Both the position numbers and the translations under genes were made by a program. From Gammaproteobacteria bacterium (GTDB taxonomy: Bacteria > Pseudomonadota > Gammaproteobacteria > Pseudomonadales > Azotimanducaceae), in contig JABHYO010000187.1 of assembly GCA_018656865.1 (NCBI GenBank), forward strand, positions 25,716 to 89,715: DNA of 64,000 nucleotides, read 5' to 3'. Position 1 is the stretch's first letter; each line of letters opens with the position of its first letter. Below the pieces are notes generated by a model. That model worked only from the letters and a program-made list of their open reading frames with translations, was not told where the DNA came from and did not search any database. Of this stretch, positions 43,213 to 53,422 are shown piece after piece.

Positions 43213-44718
43213 TTAGTTCAGACGTTCCAGTTTTCTATAGCCCAACGCCTCAGTTAAATGGTTAGTACCTATGTCGTGCTGATGTGACAGGTCGGCGATG
43301 GTTCGAGCCACACGCAGAATTTTGAAATAGCCGCGAGTAGAAATCCCAAGTCTAGCCACTGATTGATCAAGGAACTGTTGGTCCCTGTCGCTGATTGCGC
43401 AGTGCTTGGAAAGCTGGCTTCCCTGGAGCTTACAGTTGAGTACTCCCTGGCGTTCTACCATGCATGTCCTGCTTGCTTCGACGTGGCTGATAAGTGCCTG
43501 ATCATCCATAGATTTTGGACTTGTTCGGGCCAGCGTACCAGGTGGCAGCGCGGGTACCTCGACATGAATGTCAATCCGGTCCAGTAAAGGACCTGACAAT
43601 CTGGCACGGTAACGGTGAATACGATCAGCGGTACATTCGCAGGGATTGCGATCATCACCGGCATAGCCGCAGGGGCAGGGATTCATTGCGGCGATTAGCT
43701 GGAAATCCGCCGGGTAACGAACCTGATGTGCAGCGCGACTAATCCAGATTTCACCTGACTCCATGGGCTCCCGAAGAACTTCAAGAACCTGCCTGGAATA
43801 CTCCGGCAGTTCGTCTAAGAACAGTACACCGCGATGTGCCAGCGAAATCTCACCGGGTTTCGGTGGACTGCTGCCGCCGACCATCGCGATGGCACTGGCG
43901 GTGTGGTGGGGTGATCGAAATGGGCGTCGTCGCCAGGCTGTCGGCTCGAGGTCGTGCCTGGAGACTGATACGATCGACGCGGTTTCCAGGGCTTCCGACA
44001 GTGCTAAATCCGGGATCAGGGAGGGTAGTCGTGCCGCCAGCATGGTTTTGCCTGTTCCCGGTGGACCTATCATTAGCAGATTGTGGCCCCCGGCAGCGGC
44101 AATGCAGAGGGCGCGTTTCGCCGCTTCCTGCCCTCTGACGTCCGACAGTTTAAGTCGCGGGTGCTGGGGTTTGGTTACTTCCGTTTTGGTTGGCTTTTGT
44201 AGTGGTGAGTCATTGATAAAGTGGTCAATGACATCGATGAGCTTGCCGGAGATGTAGATGCAGGGTGACTCTGAAAGAGCGGCCTCATGACTGTTTGAGC
44301 CAGGTACAATCATGCATCGGGAACTATCCCGGCTTCTGAGAGCGGCCGGAAGAATACCTCGAATGCTGCGGATATCGCCGGTCAGAGAGAGTTCACCGAG
44401 AAACTCGTAATTCCTGATTTTACGTTGATCCAGCTTCTTGTCAGCGGCAAGGATGGCGATTGCGATTGCCAGATCATAGCGTCCGCTGGTCTTCGGCAAA
44501 TCAGCGGGCGCGAGATTGACAGTGACCCTTTTATCGGGGAAGGAGAATCCGCTACTGTTGATGGCGGCTCTCACTCTGTCCTTGCTCTCCCTGACAGCCG
44601 TCTCGGGAAGACCGACGATCAGTACCTGAGGTAGACCGGGGGTAACATCAGCTTCGACGGTGACTAAAGGAGCATCGATGCCGATCTCCGCGCTTGAGAA
44701 AGTAGTGGCGACAACCAT
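43213..44718 (-). CDS. comM: ComM/YifB family Mg-chelatase-like AAA+ ATPase
   Basis: GLPQVLIVGLPETAVRESKDRVRAAINSSGFSFP, MIGPPGTGKTMLAARLPSLIP, FRSPHHTASAIAMVGG. ORF track starts at 44871; ATG at 44718 fits the family N-terminus. Confidence 0.94.
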   Translation of the reverse strand: MVVATTFSSAEIGIDAPLVTVEADVTPGLPQVLIVGLPETAVRESKDRVRAAINSSGFSFPDKRVTVNLAPADLPKTSGRYDLAIAIAILAADKKLDQRKIRNYEFLGELSLTGDIRSIRGILPAALRSRDSSRCMIVPGSNSHEAALSESPCIYISGKLIDVIDHFINDSPLQKPTKTEVTKPQHPRLKLSDVRGQEAAKRALCIAAAGGHNLLMIGPPGTGKTMLAARLPSLIPDLALSEALETASIVSVSRHDLEPTAWRRRPFRSPHHTASAIAMVGGSSPPKPGEISLAHRGVLFLDELPEYSRQVLEVLREPMESGEIWISRAAHQVRYPADFQLIAAMNPCPCGYAGDDRNPCECTADRIHRYRARLSGPLLDRIDIHVEVPALPPGTLARTSPKSMDDQALISHVEASRTCMVERQGVLNCKLQGSQLSKHCAISDRDQQFLDQSVARLGISTRGYFKILRVARTIADLSHQHDIGTNHLTEALGYRKLERLN

Positions 44719-44919
44719 GGTTCGATTGTGATGAAATCTGCAACAGGTCAGTGACAGCCAATGGCGCGCTTTCCTGTGCGAGACTGGATCCATCTGCCGC
44801 ACGAACTTGGTGCATTGGTGGCGGAACAACAGGTCTGGATCGCACCAGCGCAGTGCGAGATTGATATCCAAAAATTGTGCGTATACGGTAACTCATTGTT
44901 TTGAGAGTGCTTTTGGAAA

Positions 44920-44936
44920 TTGGCACAGAGAGTGCT
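44920..44936 (+). promoter_or_regulatory. Candidate sigma54 (-24/-12) promoter of glnK
   Basis: TTGGCACAGAGAGTGCT, GG-N10-GC, one deviation (GTGC for TTGC); glnK ATG at 45024. Confidence 0.65.
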
Positions 44937-45023
44937 CTGTTACAACCAATGGTGGACTATCATCACGTCTTTAAATTCGTTACATTGCTTTGGTTGAGGC
45001 AATGCTGTGCAAGGAGAAATTGA

Positions 45024-45362
<339 letters not shown>

Positions 45363-45414
45363 TCTTTTTACTAAGGTATAATCTGCACTCCTGACCTGAC
45401 ATTCAAAACTTCAA

Positions 45415-46797
45415 ATGCGGTATGTGAGCACCCGGGGCGGCGTATCAGGCCTGTCCTTTTGCGATGCGGTTATGATGGGGCTTGCTTCCGATGGCGGCCT
45501 TCTCGTTCCGGAGAAGATTCCCGATATCAGCGACTCGCTGGCCGACCTTCAGGGGTTGGAATACGTCGATATTGCCCGACGGATCATGGCGTATTTCATC
45601 GACGATATTCCGGAAGATGAACTCGGCGAGCTGATTGATCGAAGTTATGCTTCCTTTGACGATCCCCTTGTGACGCCACTTCGTGAGGTGGGTGACCGTT
45701 ATGTTCTGGAACTCTTTCACGGGCCGACTCTTGCTTTCAAAGACGTCGCGCTTCAGTTTCTCGGCAATGTATTCGAGTACATACTGGCAGACCGTGGCGG
45801 CCGGCTGAATATCGTGGGCGCGACCAGCGGTGACACGGGCAGTGCAGCGATAGCAGGCGTCAGAGGCAAACAGAACATCAACATCTTCATTATGTTTCCT
45901 GAGGGCAGAACCAGCGAGCTCCAGGAAAAGCAGATGACCACGGTTCTCGATGACAATGTTCAGAATATCTCCGTTGAAGGCAGTTTCGATGACTGCCAGT
46001 CCATCCTGAAGGCAGTATTTAACGACCTTCCCTTTAAAGAAGCGCATCAGCTGGGGGCGGTGAACTCGGTTAACTGGGCGAGAGTACTGGCCCAGGTCGT
46101 GTACTACTTTTCCGCCTACGTTCAGCTTGGTCTGCCAAAGGCATTTGAAGTTGCCGTACCGACGGGTAACTTCGGCAATATCTTTGCGGGTTACATCGCA
46201 AGAAAGATGGGTTTGCCGATTACCCGCTTAATCTTGGCGACTAACCAGAACGATATCCTGCATCGTTTTTTTACGAGCGGCAGGTATGAGCGAGGTGAGG
46301 TTCATTTTAGCCACAGTCCTGCGATGGACATCCAGGTTGCGAGTAACTTCGAACGATATCTCTACTTTGAGTTTGGTGAGAATTCTCGAAAAGTTGAAGA
46401 TTTCATGGAAGCCTTCATGGTCAGCGGAGTCGCAACGATCCCATTCAATACTCTGAATTTCGATCCGACCTTCGCAACGGGTGCAGTTTCAGATGACGAA
46501 ACCCTTCTCACCATATCGGAAGTGTACCGAGACGATAATTATCTGGTTGATCCGCATACGGCTGTTGGTATTCGTGTCGGCGAAGAAAAGCGAAGTGGGA
46601 ATGTTCCGCTGGTATGCATGGCAACAGCACACCCGGCGAAGTTCGAAGACGTCATGGCTAAGGTTTTGCCGGATGAAGATATTAGCCACCCAACCCTGTC
46701 GGCACTGAAGGATGCGCCTACACGCAAGACCGTGTTACCGGCTGAGGTGGAAACCGTCAAAAAGTTTATTCACGACTTTAATGATCCAGTGACCTGA
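45415..46797 (+). CDS. thrC: Threonine synthase
   Basis: MRYVSTRGGVSGLSFCDAVMMGLASDGGLLVPE, GPTLAFKDVALQFLGN, GATSGDTGSAAIAG. Confidence 0.97.
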   Translation: MRYVSTRGGVSGLSFCDAVMMGLASDGGLLVPEKIPDISDSLADLQGLEYVDIARRIMAYFIDDIPEDELGELIDRSYASFDDPLVTPLREVGDRYVLELFHGPTLAFKDVALQFLGNVFEYILADRGGRLNIVGATSGDTGSAAIAGVRGKQNINIFIMFPEGRTSELQEKQMTTVLDDNVQNISVEGSFDDCQSILKAVFNDLPFKEAHQLGAVNSVNWARVLAQVVYYFSAYVQLGLPKAFEVAVPTGNFGNIFAGYIARKMGLPITRLILATNQNDILHRFFTSGRYERGEVHFSHSPAMDIQVASNFERYLYFEFGENSRKVEDFMEAFMVSGVATIPFNTLNFDPTFATGAVSDDETLLTISEVYRDDNYLVDPHTAVGIRVGEEKRSGNVPLVCMATAHPAKFEDVMAKVLPDEDISHPTLSALKDAPTRKTVLPAEVETVKKFIHDFNDPVT

Positions 46798-47464
46798 TCG
46801 CCTGCAGCAGCTCCGAGATATTGTCGATGATATGGTCAGGCTCTGTTGCCCCCGGTCCGGGTCTCAATTCATTACTTAGCCAGACGGTCTTGAGTCCGAC
46901 GGCATTGGCAGGGTCGATATCCTTGATGGGGTCATCACCGACGTAGACCATTTCTTCCGGTGAACAGCCGGTGTGTTCGAGCGCCGCATGAAAAAGGTCG
47001 GGCGCAGGTTTCGGAGCGCCAACATCCTCTGCAGAGAAGGCAAAGCTGAAGTGTTTGCTCAGACCCAGCCGGTGGATATCCGCGTTGCCGTTGGTTAGAG
47101 CGCCGAGCTGGTAGTCCTGTGCTATCTCAGTGATAGCCTCGAGAGCACCTTCAAAAAATTCAATTTCATTCCGAGCGCGGAGAAAGACTTCCATTGCTTT
47201 AGTGGACAACTCAGTGGCATCCGCAATGCCGTTTCGTGCCATGGCGCGTTCGATGATCCGCCGGCGCAGTTCCGTGACACGTCCTGCGAGGTCTGGATCT
47301 TCCTTCATTACTTCATCACGATACTCACCCATGCTGCGCATGTCGTATTCGAATCCGGGAACCTGTTCGCGGAACCACTCGTTCAACAGACGTTCGGCAC
47401 GATAGATGACGGGATTTACATGCCAGAGTGTATCGTCAAGATCGAAAGCGATGACACGAATCAC
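46778..47464 (-). CDS. HAD family hydrolase (YigB-like)
   Basis: VIAFDLDDTLWHVNPVIYRAE, LGALTNGNADIHRLGL, MVYVGDDPIKDIDPANAVGLKTVW; upstream neighbour of xerC. Confidence 0.9.
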   Translation of the reverse strand: MIRVIAFDLDDTLWHVNPVIYRAERLLNEWFREQVPGFEYDMRSMGEYRDEVMKEDPDLAGRVTELRRRIIERAMARNGIADATELSTKAMEVFLRARNEIEFFEGALEAITEIAQDYQLGALTNGNADIHRLGLSKHFSFAFSAEDVGAPKPAPDLFHAALEHTGCSPEEMVYVGDDPIKDIDPANAVGLKTVWLSNELRPGPGATEPDHIIDNISELLQAIRSLDH

Positions 47465-48381
47465 TCTTCCGGTACCTTCTGAGCCCTTGGGTGAGCTTTG
47501 TCATAGACCTCAGCCAGGTGCTGAAAATCAAGGTGCGTGTAAATCTGGGTCGTGCCGATGTCCGCATGGCCGAGCAGTTCCTGTACTGCTCGAAGATCCT
47601 GGCTAGATTCCAGCAGGTGACTGGCAAACGAATGCCGCAGTGTATGCGGGTGCACCCTTGCGCTGATTCCCAGGCGAAGACACCATTGCCTGACCCGTTC
47701 CTGAACATTACGCGGACTGATCCTTGCTCCCCTCTCACTCAGAAAGAGTGCACTGTTGTCCTTGATCTTACCCTTTGGTAGATCAGTGCGAATTTCCAGC
47801 CAGGCCGTTAGAGCCGAGATGGCTTTTGATCCAACCGGCAGCACGCGTTCCTTTGAACCTTTGCCTCGCACCCGGATAGTGGCTTCATCAAAAGAAATAT
47901 CGTTGATATTGCTGCCAACGAGTTCAGCAAGGCGCAGGCCGGACGAGTAGAAAAGCTCAAGCATTGCCCTATCTCTCAGGCAGTGCCAGTCACTGCCCTC
48001 AATATCCAGTAGTCGACTGACCTGGTCGGTATCCATGGTTACCGGTAATCCCGGTGTGGACTTGGGGGCTGAAAATTCCATGGCTGGGTTGGTTGTGGTG
48101 ATAGCTTCTTTAGCAAGGTAATTAAAAAACGTGCGGCATGCAGACAGTCTTCGTTTCAACGTCCTGCCCGAGCGACCCTGTCGATGCCCCTCGGTAATGA
48201 AAGCCTGCAGGTGGTGTGATGCGACATCGCTCCAGTCGATAATCTCTTTGGCTTCAAGGAACTGCGCGAGTGACGTTAAGTCACGGCGATACGCGTCAAC
48301 CGTGTGTTGTGAAAGTTGCCGTTCGTCAGACAGGTGAGTCAGAAAGGCTGTGATCATCTCCATCAGGGATTGATCAGCCAT
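47461..48381 (-). CDS. xerC: Tyrosine recombinase XerC
   Basis: Phage-integrase N-domain, LELFYSSGLRLAELV, HTLRHSFASHLLESSQDLRAVQELLGHADIGTTQIYTHLDF. Confidence 0.96.
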   Translation of the reverse strand: MADQSLMEMITAFLTHLSDERQLSQHTVDAYRRDLTSLAQFLEAKEIIDWSDVASHHLQAFITEGHRQGRSGRTLKRRLSACRTFFNYLAKEAITTTNPAMEFSAPKSTPGLPVTMDTDQVSRLLDIEGSDWHCLRDRAMLELFYSSGLRLAELVGSNINDISFDEATIRVRGKGSKERVLPVGSKAISALTAWLEIRTDLPKGKIKDNSALFLSERGARISPRNVQERVRQWCLRLGISARVHPHTLRHSFASHLLESSQDLRAVQELLGHADIGTTQIYTHLDFQHLAEVYDKAHPRAQKVPEE

Positions 48382-48383
48382 AT

Positions 48384-49055
48384 CTATTTTGGCAAATGAC
48401 GCGGAAGGAGTTTGGCGAGGGCATCGGCGATGAAACCAATAAACAGAGTATCCATGTTAGAACTAAAATAGTTGGGGTCGCCACTGCCTATGGCGAGTAG
48501 TGCTAACTGTTTGTTGCGTTGTTTTACTGAAAGAACGGCAGCTGATTTCACTTTCTGACTCTGATGGCGAAAGAGAAAATCCTGTTCGGTGGGTCTCAGA
48601 ACTCCCAGAGTAGGCTCTTTTGCCCGCATCAGTGCACCAACGTAGTCCCTGGCGGTGTCTTTATGAACGCGGGAGGTGAAATGATTGATCTGTCTCGGCT
48701 TACCGAAGACGATAAGGGAATAAGCCTTGCACTTAAAATCACGTTTCAAACCCTTTTCCAGTGCTGTAAAAAAGGCACTGCTGCGGTTGGCCGCCATCAG
48801 GTCAAGAACCAGTTTTCGACTTTTGTCAAAGATCTCCTTGTTGCTTTCAGCTGCCTCGACAAATTCCTTAAGTTGTTTTTTGGACTTGCGCTGCCTATCC
48901 CGCATCACATCCATCTGTTTTTCGACTAACGAAATCGTACCCTTCCGGTTGTCGGGCAGCTTCATCTTTGTCAGAAGGCTTTCATGGGAGAGAAAAAACT
49001 CGGGGTTAGCTGCGAGAAAAGATGCGACGTCCTTGTCGTTGATCTCAGTTGTCAT
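48384..49055 (-). CDS. DUF484 family protein
   Basis: DKDVASFLAANPEFFLSHESLLTKMKLPDNRKGTISLVEKQMDVMRDRQRKSKKQLKEFVE; between xerC and dapF. Confidence 0.93.
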   Translation of the reverse strand: MTTEINDKDVASFLAANPEFFLSHESLLTKMKLPDNRKGTISLVEKQMDVMRDRQRKSKKQLKEFVEAAESNKEIFDKSRKLVLDLMAANRSSAFFTALEKGLKRDFKCKAYSLIVFGKPRQINHFTSRVHKDTARDYVGALMRAKEPTLGVLRPTEQDFLFRHQSQKVKSAAVLSVKQRNKQLALLAIGSGDPNYFSSNMDTLFIGFIADALAKLLPRHLPK

Positions 49056-49891
49056 ATCTGCAGTCGCCCCTCGTATACTCGGCAGGCAGGTCCGGTCATC
49101 TTAATAGATGAGTCATCACCGGCCCAGCTTATACAGAGTTTACCCCCTGTGAGTTCGACTTCCACATCTTCATCGAGTAACCCCTGAAGTCTGCCGGCTA
49201 CGACGGCAGCGCAGGCACCTGTGCCGCAGGCTTTGGTTTCTCCGACCCCGCGTTCGAATACGCGCAAACGGATACTATTTCTGGACACTATCTGCATAAA
49301 ACCCACATTGACCCGTTCCGGAAACCTCGGGTGGGATTCGATCAGCTGGCCCAGTTCTGCAACCCGGGCGGTATCGATATCTTCCACCTTGAGCACGGCA
49401 TGGGGGTTGCCAACATTGACGACAGCAGCTTGCACGGTTTCATCGAGGCCGGGTGCCAGACACAGGTCATAGAGAATCTGCGGCGAGTCCGCGATGAAAG
49501 GTACCTTTGCTGGTTGTAATACCGGATGACCCATTTCCACGGTGATGTTGCCGTCTTTCTGCAGTGTGCAGGTAATTTCACCACTACTGGTCTGAAGTTT
49601 GATTGTCGATTTTGTGGTCAGCCCCTGATCCCTTACGAACCGGAGAAAACATCTGGCGCCGTTGCCACATTGCTCAGCCTCCGACCCATCGGCATTGTAG
49701 ATCGAGTAACGGAAATCGGCGTCGGGGTTGTCCGGGGGTGTGACAGTTAGCAACTGATCGAAGCCGATGCCAGTGCGCCGGTCGGAAAGATCGCGGATAG
49801 TGCTCTGGTTTAGATGGGCGCGCTGGGAGATCAGGTCAACGATCATAAAGTCGTTGCCGAGGCCGTGCATTTTTGTGAATCGAAGTAACAT
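49052..49891 (-). CDS. dapF: Diaminopimelate epimerase
   Basis: MLLRFTKMHGLGNDFMIVDL, NADGSEAEQCGNGARC, ERGVGETKACGTGACAA. ORF track starts upstream; ATG at 49891 is canonical. Confidence 0.97.
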   Translation of the reverse strand: MLLRFTKMHGLGNDFMIVDLISQRAHLNQSTIRDLSDRRTGIGFDQLLTVTPPDNPDADFRYSIYNADGSEAEQCGNGARCFLRFVRDQGLTTKSTIKLQTSSGEITCTLQKDGNITVEMGHPVLQPAKVPFIADSPQILYDLCLAPGLDETVQAAVVNVGNPHAVLKVEDIDTARVAELGQLIESHPRFPERVNVGFMQIVSRNSIRLRVFERGVGETKACGTGACAAVVAGRLQGLLDEDVEVELTGGKLCISWAGDDSSIKMTGPACRVYEGRLQI

Positions 49892-49898
49892 GGCTTTC

Positions 49899-51140
49899 TC
49901 ACTGGCGCCGTAGGCTTTCGAGGGCCAACTGATCCTCGATGGTTTCGCGACGGCGTATACACCTGTGTTCGCTACCCGTGACGAGTATCTCGGCGGCCCT
50001 ACCCCGGGAATTATAGTTCGAGGACATGACAAAACCGTAGGCTCCGGCAGATAAAATTGCCAGCAGATCATTCTCTTCGAGACATATTTCCCTGTCCTTT
50101 GCCAGGAAGTCTCCTGTCTCACAGACCGGGCCGACAATATCCCAGGACTTTCGGTCTTGATCATGCTCGTGAACCGGGGTGACTTCCTGCCAGGCGCCAT
50201 ACAGTGCCGGGCGGATCAAATCGTTCATGGCAGCATCAATGACCGCAAAGTTCCTGTCTTCGTTCGACTTCAGGGTGTTTACGCGAGTGAGCAGCAACCC
50301 GGCGTTAGCCACGATAATACGGCCTGGCTCGAACAGCAGTGATTGTGGCCGCCCGCTCATGCTCTGCGTGATAGCTGCCGCAAAGGATTCTGTATCAAGG
50401 GGTTCTTCGTCCCGGTAGCGGACACCCAGACCGCCACCCAGATCCAGGTGATTGATTTCAATACCCTGGCTCTCCAGTTCATCGCAGAGTTCCAGTAGCT
50501 TCCTTAGCGCATCCAGAAAGGGTTCGAGTTCCGTAATTTGCGACCCGATGTGGCAGTCAATACCGACAATATCAAGCCATGGGTCCTTTGCCGCCTGCTG
50601 GTACATGGCAAGCGCCTCTGTCGCTGAGACTCCGAACTTGTTTTCTTTGAGACCGGTCGCGATATAAGGGTGGGTTTTTGGATCGACATCGGGATTGACC
50701 CGAACGGAAACCGGGGCCCGTAATTGCTTTGCCGCAGCGATTGAGGCGACCCGCTGCAGTTCGGATGCCGATTCTATATTGAGACAGCCAATACCACTCG
50801 TCAGCGCGTACTCAATTTCCCAGTTTTGCTTGCCGACGCCAGAAAAAACCACGCGACGGGCTTCACCGCCGGCTCTAAGCACACGCGTCAGTTCACCGCC
50901 AGAAACGATATCGAAACCGGCACCAAGTTCAGCTAACAGCTGCAGAATGGAGATGTTCGAGCAGGCCTTGACCGCATAGCAGACGGTGTGTGGATGCGTG
51001 GCGAACGCACTATCGAATGCCTCGTAAGCAGAACGGATTGCTGTTTCCGAGTATATATATGTGGGGGTGCCATGTTGTTCGGCAATCTCAGTGAGCGACA
51101 CCTGCTCCATGTAGAGATCACCGTCGACGCGGTGCAACAT
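49899..51140 (-). CDS. lysA: Diaminopimelate decarboxylase
   Basis: VCYAVKACSNISILQLLAELGAGFDIVSGGEL, GVDPKTHPYIATGLKENKFG-type segment, HIGSQITELEPF, GAYGFVMSSNYNSR. Confidence 0.97.
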   Translation of the reverse strand: MLHRVDGDLYMEQVSLTEIAEQHGTPTYIYSETAIRSAYEAFDSAFATHPHTVCYAVKACSNISILQLLAELGAGFDIVSGGELTRVLRAGGEARRVVFSGVGKQNWEIEYALTSGIGCLNIESASELQRVASIAAAKQLRAPVSVRVNPDVDPKTHPYIATGLKENKFGVSATEALAMYQQAAKDPWLDIVGIDCHIGSQITELEPFLDALRKLLELCDELESQGIEINHLDLGGGLGVRYRDEEPLDTESFAAAITQSMSGRPQSLLFEPGRIIVANAGLLLTRVNTLKSNEDRNFAVIDAAMNDLIRPALYGAWQEVTPVHEHDQDRKSWDIVGPVCETGDFLAKDREICLEENDLLAILSAGAYGFVMSSNYNSRGRAAEILVTGSEHRCIRRRETIEDQLALESLRRQ

Positions 51141-51142
51141 GG

Positions 51143-51292
51143 TTATTTATCCTGCTCGCGGCGGTGCTGATCTTCTTCAGTAGTGGTGTCCATAGTTTCC
51201 TGACCCTCATCCGGTAGATAAAGGGGGCCCTTCTGACCGCACGCAGTCAGCAGAAAGAATGTAAATGTCATGGTCAGGAAACGCATGATCAT
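51143..51292 (-). CDS. lptM: LPS assembly lipoprotein LptM (LppL-like small lipoprotein)
   Basis: MIMRFLTMTFTFFLLTACGQKGPLYLPDE: lipobox LTAC plus GQKGPLYLP. Confidence 0.85.
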   Translation of the reverse strand: MIMRFLTMTFTFFLLTACGQKGPLYLPDEGQETMDTTTEEDQHRREQDK

Positions 51293-51312
51293 CGAGTCAA
51301 AACCCAGGGAGC

Positions 51313-51660
51313 GTGCAGTATACTCTAAAATTTGGCGGAGCATCGACGTTGGACGACGCAACTTTTACCGAACTCGTGGATGGTGTATTCATGGAGATCG
51401 AAGACAGGATCGACGAACTGGATGCTGATATTGACGTTGATTCCTCGGGGGGCATCCTGAACCTTACGCTCGAAGACGACAGCAGCATCATTCTCAGTCG
51501 TCAGATCGGTAGTCATGAAATCTGGGTAGCGGCAAAGTCTGGTGGGTTTCATCTGCGCAATGTGGATGATGACTGGCAATGCGATGCCACCGGTGAAAAT
51601 CTGAAGACACTGGTTGATCGGGTGTTTACCGAGCAGGCCGGTGAGGTGCTGTTTGGGTAA
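51313..51660 (+). CDS. cyaY: Frataxin-like iron donor CyaY
   Basis: LVDGVFMEIEDRIDELDADIDVDSSGGILNLTLEDDSSIILSRQIGSHEIWVAAKSGGFHL. Confidence 0.93.
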   Translation: MQYTLKFGGASTLDDATFTELVDGVFMEIEDRIDELDADIDVDSSGGILNLTLEDDSSIILSRQIGSHEIWVAAKSGGFHLRNVDDDWQCDATGENLKTLVDRVFTEQAGEVLFG

Positions 51661-51688
51661 TCCATGCCTGAACGGTCACCTTGGAGTT

Positions 51689-51806
51689 TCCGCCGATAGT
51701 GGCGGGTGTGCACTTGCCGCACCGGCATGAACCCTTCCCTGGGGCCTGACTTTCGGACGTCCTGTCCTCGAGTCTGCGTCAAGCACACACCCGCCAAGAT
51801 CGGCTC
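51689..51806. repeat. Structured intergenic hairpin element, copy B
   Basis: TGGCGGGTGTG (51700-51710) / CACACCCGCCA (51786-51796), outer GCCGAT (51692-51697) / ATCGGC (51799-51804), same loop core GGGGCCTGACTTTCGGaCGTCC...CCTCGAGtCTGCGTCAAG as copy A. Lies between convergent cyaY and argH. Confidence 0.92.
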
Positions 51807-51839
51807 GTGTGTCAGGAACGTATTCTATGACGGGAATTG

Positions 51840-53237
51840 CTAGCTGATTCTTTTTCTTGCCCTGGCGATCGCGTCAGTTACCTGCCCGGGCGCAGTGCCG
51901 CCGATATGATCTCTGGCTGACAATGATCCTTCAAGCGTAAGGACATCAAATACGTCTTGTTCGATCAGGTTGGATGCAGACGTCAACTGATCGAGAGGCA
52001 GTTCCGACAAATCGAGCCCGCTTTCAATACCCTGAGCCACCAGCTTGCCAACCACATCATGAGCATCGCGAAAGGGCAGACCCTTTTTCACCAGGTAGTC
52101 GGCGAGATCCGTGGCAGTCGCGTAACCTTTGAGAGTTGCTGCACGCATCGCGTCCCGTTGCGGCATGATGGCCGGAATCATATCGGCAAAGGCGGTTAGA
52201 CAGCCAAGCACCGTATTGACGGTGTCAAAGAGCGGTTCCTTGTCTTCCTGATTGTCTTTGTTGTAGGCGAGGGGCTGACCCTTCATCAGTGTCAGCAGGC
52301 TCATCAGAGAACCGAATACGCGCCCGGTCTTGCCGCGTACCAGTTCCGGAACGTCGGGGTTCTTCTTCTGGGGCATGATTGATGAACCGGTACAGAAGCG
52401 GTCCGGCAGTTCGATAAATCCGAACTGGGGTGACGTCCACAGGATCATCTCTTCTGCCCAGCGTGACAGGTGCATCAGAAGTAAGCTGGCATCGGCGCAG
52501 AATTCAATGGCGAAGTCCCGATCACTGACAGCATCAAGTGAGTTCTCGCTAACGCTATCAAAGCCAAGCAGTTCGGCAGTCATCTGTCTGTCGATGGGAT
52601 AAGTAGTGCCCGCCAGCGCAGCGGCGCCCAATGGTAGGGTGTTGACTCTTTTTCGGCAGTCAAGGAAGCGTGCATGGTCTCGCTCGATCATCTCAAACCA
52701 CGCCATAAGATGGTGGGCGAAAGAAATCGGCTGTGCTACCTGCAGGTGTGTGAAACCCGGCATGATGGTTTCGGTCTCACCGGCTGCCAGATTGAGAATA
52801 CCTTCTTGTGTTCGCCTGATACCGGTACAGACCTGATCGATCATATCGCGAAGATAAAGTCGGATATCGGTCGCTACCTGGTCGTTTCGAGACCTGCCCG
52901 TATGCAATTTTTTACCGACCTCGCCGATTCGATCCGTTAATGCTTTCTCCACATTCATGTGGATGTCTTCCAGCGCGACCGACCATTTGAACTGGTCGGT
53001 TCTGATCTCGTCTCCGATGACCTTCAGCCCTTCTCTGATCTGACCGAGTTCGTTATCCGTGAGAACACCCACAGAGGCAAGCATAGTGGCGTGCGCGATC
53101 GAGCCCTCTATGTCATAGAGAGCCAAAACCTGATCGAACTCAATGGAGGCGGTAAAGGATTCAACGAAAGCATCAGTTGCTTCCGTGAACCTGCCATCCC
53201 AGAGTTTGTCGTTTTTATCGGACAAAAGATGACTCAC
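51840..53237 (-). CDS. argH: Argininosuccinate lyase
   Basis: [54 protein letters not shown] track extends to 53303; a GTG at 53237 ([14 protein letters not shown]) is the likely start. Confidence 0.97.
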   Translation of the reverse strand: MSHLLSDKNDKLWDGRFTEATDAFVESFTASIEFDQVLALYDIEGSIAHATMLASVGVLTDNELGQIREGLKVIGDEIRTDQFKWSVALEDIHMNVEKALTDRIGEVGKKLHTGRSRNDQVATDIRLYLRDMIDQVCTGIRRTQEGILNLAAGETETIMPGFTHLQVAQPISFAHHLMAWFEMIERDHARFLDCRKRVNTLPLGAAALAGTTYPIDRQMTAELLGFDSVSENSLDAVSDRDFAIEFCADASLLLMHLSRWAEEMILWTSPQFGFIELPDRFCTGSSIMPQKKNPDVPELVRGKTGRVFGSLMSLLTLMKGQPLAYNKDNQEDKEPLFDTVNTVLGCLTAFADMIPAIMPQRDAMRAATLKGYATATDLADYLVKKGLPFRDAHDVVGKLVAQGIESGLDLSELPLDQLTSASNLIEQDVFDVLTLEGSLSARDHIGGTAPGQVTDAIARARKRIS

Positions 53238-53422
53238 ATGAATGGGAGCGGCGATTATAGCAGTATGGCATTGGTTAGTTGCTATAAGAGAATTGGAGAC
53301 CACGGTGCTGGTTTCCTGATAACCTGCTTCTCAACAAACTAACGATATTGAATTGTCGCACCGAGTAGCCGCAATAGGCGGCACATTTCGACAGAAACCA
53401 GTTAGAGGCATAGTCCCCCGGT

